A stretch of 64,000 nt of DNA from Macrotrachela quadricornifera (taxonomy: Eukaryota > Rotifera > Eurotatoria > Philodinida > Philodinidae), in assembly GCA_022393335.1 (NCBI GenBank), contig JAJEKB010021931.1:252641-316640 (forward strand), written 5' to 3'. Positions within the stretch are counted from its first letter, which is position 1. The number at the start of each line of letters is the position of its first letter. Positions 60,280 through 64,000 of this stretch are shown here, one piece after another. Under the pieces are notes generated by a model. It searched no databases. It saw nothing but the letters and a program-made list of their open reading frames with translations, and was not told where the DNA came from. Position numbers and translations under genes: made by a program.

Positions 60280-62030
60280 TAGTGTACTGCGCATTGTGCA
60301 AGTCGAATTTCTCTATTTCTAATGGCGATACATACGGTATCAATCGTTACGTCGGACGAGATTCGCATAAAAGACTTGTCCAAAGCGATGCTTGGTGTAA
60401 AAATGAGATCATTTCAATTGCTTCATCAGAGAAATCCACCTTTTTCTTTATAGCTCGTAAGTTATAAGAACATCTTCGACAATTGTAAGATTTGCAGCGA
60501 GCATCAACCGGCGAAGCAACATTTGTTTACCATTCTATCAACCACAGGCACAGTTACAATGGTGAACCATGTACAACCAATGTAATCAAGTCAATATGAA
60601 AGGATGATAATATTAGGAAGAATTTTACTTGTCGAAAACGTATTTGGTAATATTTCGTCTTTTTAATTGAAAGAAACATCTGTTCTGCTTTATACTGTAG
60701 CACCTTATTTTATCGGCGAAATGTTATATGATTTGCAAGAGATTCAATATTTTTCTGTGTCTTTTGATGCAAGTAGCAATGACAACTGTAAAATGATACT
60801 GATTAATGTGAACTATTGTTTTTCCTTGTCATGGTACTCATCATGTTGTTTTGGAAGTGATTGAGCAACCAGATGAGACTGCTGAACAGACTGTGAGCAC
60901 TGTACAAGAAGTATTCAAAAGAAACCGTCTCGATCTGCAAAATTTGACGCCCATTGAAGCAAACAATATAAACAGAAATTATAGTTGCAATCATTCAGTA
61001 TTTACGTTAGTCAAAAAAACAACAGCCTGGTCTAATCAAAGATATTTCATTGAAAACATCAGTTCATTCAATTTTCAAATATATCTTACTAGGAAACTCC
61101 TTTATTCATATTTTGAATAAGTCAGTGAAAAATTCACACCATTCGCTATCAGTTGATGTTGAGCACATTCTGATGAAATTGTACTCACACTTTTCACCAT
61201 CAGCTGAGAGAATTCCAAAACTTAAAGAATATTTCGATTTTGTCGAGCAGGATTACACGGTGAGTGATTATATTTTTCACTTCCAAACAGTTTTTGTCAT
61301 TTTCAGGTTTTATTACAACATACCAGGGCTCGGTGGCTTGCTCTCTTCAAATTAATAGAGAGACTGTTGAAAGTGTTCGATCCACTAAATACATATTTTC
61401 TCGAAGTTTCTGATGACAATGACAAGTGTTCGGCTATTATTTAACAGTTCTTCTCATCAATTGGAGCCAAATGCACAATATACGTTTTGGAAAGTATTTT
61501 CTTTGATATTCAAAAAAGAAGCTTGGAATTACAACGACATAACGTGTCTATCATTAACTCAAGTCAAATCAGTGATGGTTTGATAAATCAACTGCAAAAT
61601 CGGTTAAGTAACGAGTATTATGGTCAGAATACTCGTTCTCTTTTCAGTTCTTCCTCTCTTCCGATGCAAAAGAAAAATTCCTCGCTTTGTTCGCCGACTA
61701 TGTGAAACGTATTATCGCTTACATCAACAAGTGATGCGACGATAATTGAGAATTATGTGAAACTGTTGCGGTACTCAGTGAGTCGAACAAATTACGGATT
61801 TTTCAACATCTCCTTCAACGTATATTATTAGATACTTTATATTTAGATCAAATTATGTATGATCAATTCGAAAAATATACCACAGTATTGAATGTCAATG
61901 TAAATCTCGATCATTTATTCAATGAAATCAGCGTTGCACCATCGACATACAAAGATTTAAAACAATATCGACAACCACTTGTTGTACAGATTCAAACGTT
62001 TATCGATTCGAAATCTTATGTTGAGTGAAT
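60280..62030 (+). pseudogene. hAT transposase pseudogene
   Basis: A BED-like finger opens the relic: YCALCKSNFSISNGD, INRYVGRDSHKR. Then come EATFVYHSINHRHSYNG, VAPYFIGEMLYDLQEIQYFS, VSFDASSND (first catalytic Asp), EVIEQPDETAEQTVSTVQEV, SVKNSHHSLSVDVEHILMKL and a late region around DPLNTYFLEVSDDNDK. The order matches a vertebrate/invertebrate hAT transposase with a dispersed active site. Many stops and at least four frame changes interrupt it. Clear terminal inverted repeats were not found, and the ends do not match those of the MITE at 5593. Confidence 0.7.
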
Positions 62031-62939
62031 AGGTCAGCGCTGAACTGAAGATTCGTATGAATAGTCACATTAGTTGTGCAAATTTTTGTAAATACACTTT
62101 AAGGGTCCTCCTCTCAGAAACAAACTCTGTTATTTTCCATCTGATTTCAACCAAAATTTCAGAGAAAGCTAGTCTTGGCCAGGGGGAGATTGTAGTTAAA
62201 ATTTCTCCCCAAACCTCTAAGAAACAAATGAGTTACAGTCAATTTATTGGTCAAAAATATACTCTACGCAGCCAAGCTTTTCCCGATAAGAATATTAGCT
62301 AAGCGTGTCGGCGTCGTATTTAACTTGTAGAGTGCCATTAGGACCAGATCATCACGATCTTCGATTTTTAAATTTCTCTTGTTTGATTTTGAGAAAAATG
62401 GTAAACAAACTTTTTTGATGCAGTACGTGCCTTAATTCGAAATAAGTCTGCTTATTTACGTAATATTTTTGCACTATTCCTCTGAAATTTTCAGAACTAA
62501 AAGATCTTGATTAGCCCTATATGTCATAAAAATTTCAACTCTATCGGTCAAACAAAAGTATGAAAAGTATCATTAACACTGTGTTCTCAGTATTCCTCAG
62601 TAGCACATTCTCAGAAAAAAAGACCAATATACATATTTTGGTAAAACAAATCATGCTATGTTGTAGTTCATCACAACGGCTATCGGAACATGTATAAATC
62701 TTTAAATCGATTTTTCTCAAAAACTCGACTTCTCTGAGAGGCTGCGCTGACAATCCTTCCATTGTTTGATAACTGTATTAAGAAGAGAAAGGATTTTATT
62801 TACAAGAGAACTCTTTCAGATGACACGCGGTGCTCAAGTTCGATGTACGTTCATGAAGTAGGTTCCATAAAGGTATAAAAAATTCTAAAATGTAAGTTTA
62901 AGATGCTTGGTTCAACTTTGACCAACTCATACACAAATA
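62031..62939. other. no recognisable gene
   Basis: An 81-codon plus frame (62057) and a 73-codon minus frame (62541) are without domains. Likely decayed transposon DNA downstream of the hAT relic. Confidence 0.35.
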
Positions 62940-63425
62940 CAATCATTGAAGCTTTTTGGTGTATATGTACAATTTTATTTTAAAGGACATTATGAGAATG
63001 ATTGGAAAACGAAAGTCATTATTCTTTAATCGACGACTATTGTATTCTATTTGACAGCTCATCTTGAATAAGCATACATTTATTTCTCATTACCTTTAAT
63101 TATTGCACATTGTTTCTCGCTATCACTATCTATGTGCATTATCAAAATTATTGAAGGTTTGATTGATGTATACTCTTATTTGCGTATATGCACAATTTTA
63201 TTTTAAAGGACATTATGAGGATGATTGCAAAACGAAAGTCATTATTCTTTAATCGACGACTATTGTATTCTACTTGACAGCTTACCTTGAATAAGTATAC
63301 ATTTTTTTTTCTCATAACGTTTAATTATTGCACATTCTTTCTTATTATTACTATCTATATTCATTATCAATACCATTGAAGTTTTCATTGAAGTGTAGTC
63401 TTATTCGTGTATATGCACAATTTTG
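62940..63425. repeat. tandem repeat, period about 225 bp
   Basis: GTATATGTACAATTTTATTTTA at 62961 recurs as GTATATGCACAATTTTATTTTA at 63184 and again, shorter, at 63409. Within each unit 'aaaacgaaagtcattattct', 'ttaatcgacgactattgtat' and 'ttattgcacatt' are conserved. Two full units and the start of a third, about 85-90% alike. Confidence 0.85.
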
Positions 63426-64000
63426 TGGAGAGAATAGGTTCGTTGCATTAAGAAAAAAGATATTTAAAATTTTGAACTAAAGCTGAAAGTATGGAGAAAA
63501 AAAATGAAACGTTCGATCATGATTCTGTTATTTGATAGTTAGTATCGATACAATATTTTTTTGTGGTAGCTGCAGCTTCTAGAAAAATAAGGCGTATGAT
63601 AGAATTTTATAAGTATATTCTCTGCTAGTGTAACGTATCGAATATGTGAACCTACAATTTCTCTCATTTTCAAAATAATTTAAAGAAACAAGTCATATCC
63701 ATGAAATTTTCGATTGAACATAAGGAATGAAAAGAGCACACAAACATGTTTTAGATGATAAAAGAAGATAGCATTGGTGAACTACAATAGTGTTTGAGAC
63801 ATGGCAAGATTTATTATTATACTTCAATTGTGAGGCAATACCTAACGAAACGCGTGCTGCTATACAGTACGACTCTCAATCTCAAAAGGATAAAACTGAT
63901 CATGATGATTAAACGCTTTTCTAATTCTATGAGGAAAATATTCCAAAAAACTCATACTTCACGCTGATTGAAACCAATAATCCACTGAAAGCATGATATT
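63426..64000. other. no recognisable gene
   Basis: AT-rich sequence to the window end; no feature seen. Confidence 0.4.

Noticed and set aside
1..64000. CRISPR array, rRNA genes, or bacterial operon structure
   Set aside because: No regularly spaced short repeats, no rRNA-like conserved sequence, and genes are spliced and widely spaced, as in a eukaryote.

Overview
The window looks like nuclear DNA of a bdelloid rotifer (Adineta/Rotaria type). The DNA is AT-rich, genes carry short GT–AG introns, and the mixture is characteristic: a reverse transcriptase resembling the bdelloid Athena group of Penelope-like elements, a single-module NRPS-like gene, a bacterial-type OafA/YrhL acyltransferase with introns, an R-S-E ADP-ribosyltransferase with a helical-repeat tail, an NHL-propeller membrane protein, an F-box protein, a GPCR pseudogene, and relics of at least seven transposon superfamilies. 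No database search was run; all family calls come from motifs read in the translation.

Layout. 1-3.5 kb: a short tandem repeat, a decayed MULE transposase and a tRNA-like sequence. 3.8-11.8 kb (minus): a spliced adenylation-carrier (A-T) gene whose introns hold two large foldback elements, a 203-bp hAT-type MITE with a perfect 8-bp target duplication, and an unidentified plus-strand ORF; another foldback lies just upstream. 15.6-18.2 kb: a decayed piggyBac element bounded by TTAA. 19.3-20.1 kb: a broken GPCR. 21.9 kb: a small Cys/Gly-rich membrane protein. 24.3-26.6 and 34.4-36.7 kb: a direct duplication of about 2.3 kb, each copy carrying a secreted prepropeptide gene for a cationic six-cysteine peptide. 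Between the copies lie Penelope and LINE fragments and the ADP-ribosyltransferase gene, inside a 6-kb segment bounded by roughly 200-bp inverted repeats. 37.9-42.9 kb: the F-box gene (plus) and the NHL membrane protein (minus), convergent. 43.5 kb: a GC-rich palindromic element. 44.9-48.2 kb: a Tigger/pogo-like element with a MULE nested inside it. 51.4-54.3 kb (minus): the acyltransferase with a foldback in its intron. 55.7-56.8 kb: a Penelope-like reverse transcriptase pseudogene that still has an intron. 57.3-58.4 kb: a phytanoyl-CoA-dioxygenase-like gene with two lesions. 60.3-62.0 kb: a hAT transposase pseudogene. 62.9-63.4 kb: a 225-bp tandem repeat.

This is a transposon-dense accessory region with candidate defence or surface genes (NRPS-like, acyltransferase, ADP-ribosyltransferase, secreted cationic peptides) set among decayed elements. 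The strongest candidate for something undescribed is the duplicated six-cysteine prepropeptide. The signal exon, intron and flanks are nearly identical between the copies, while the mature peptide differs at about 40% of residues with every cysteine kept. The concentration of hairpin-forming elements in introns of the two acquired-type genes is the second most interesting pattern.
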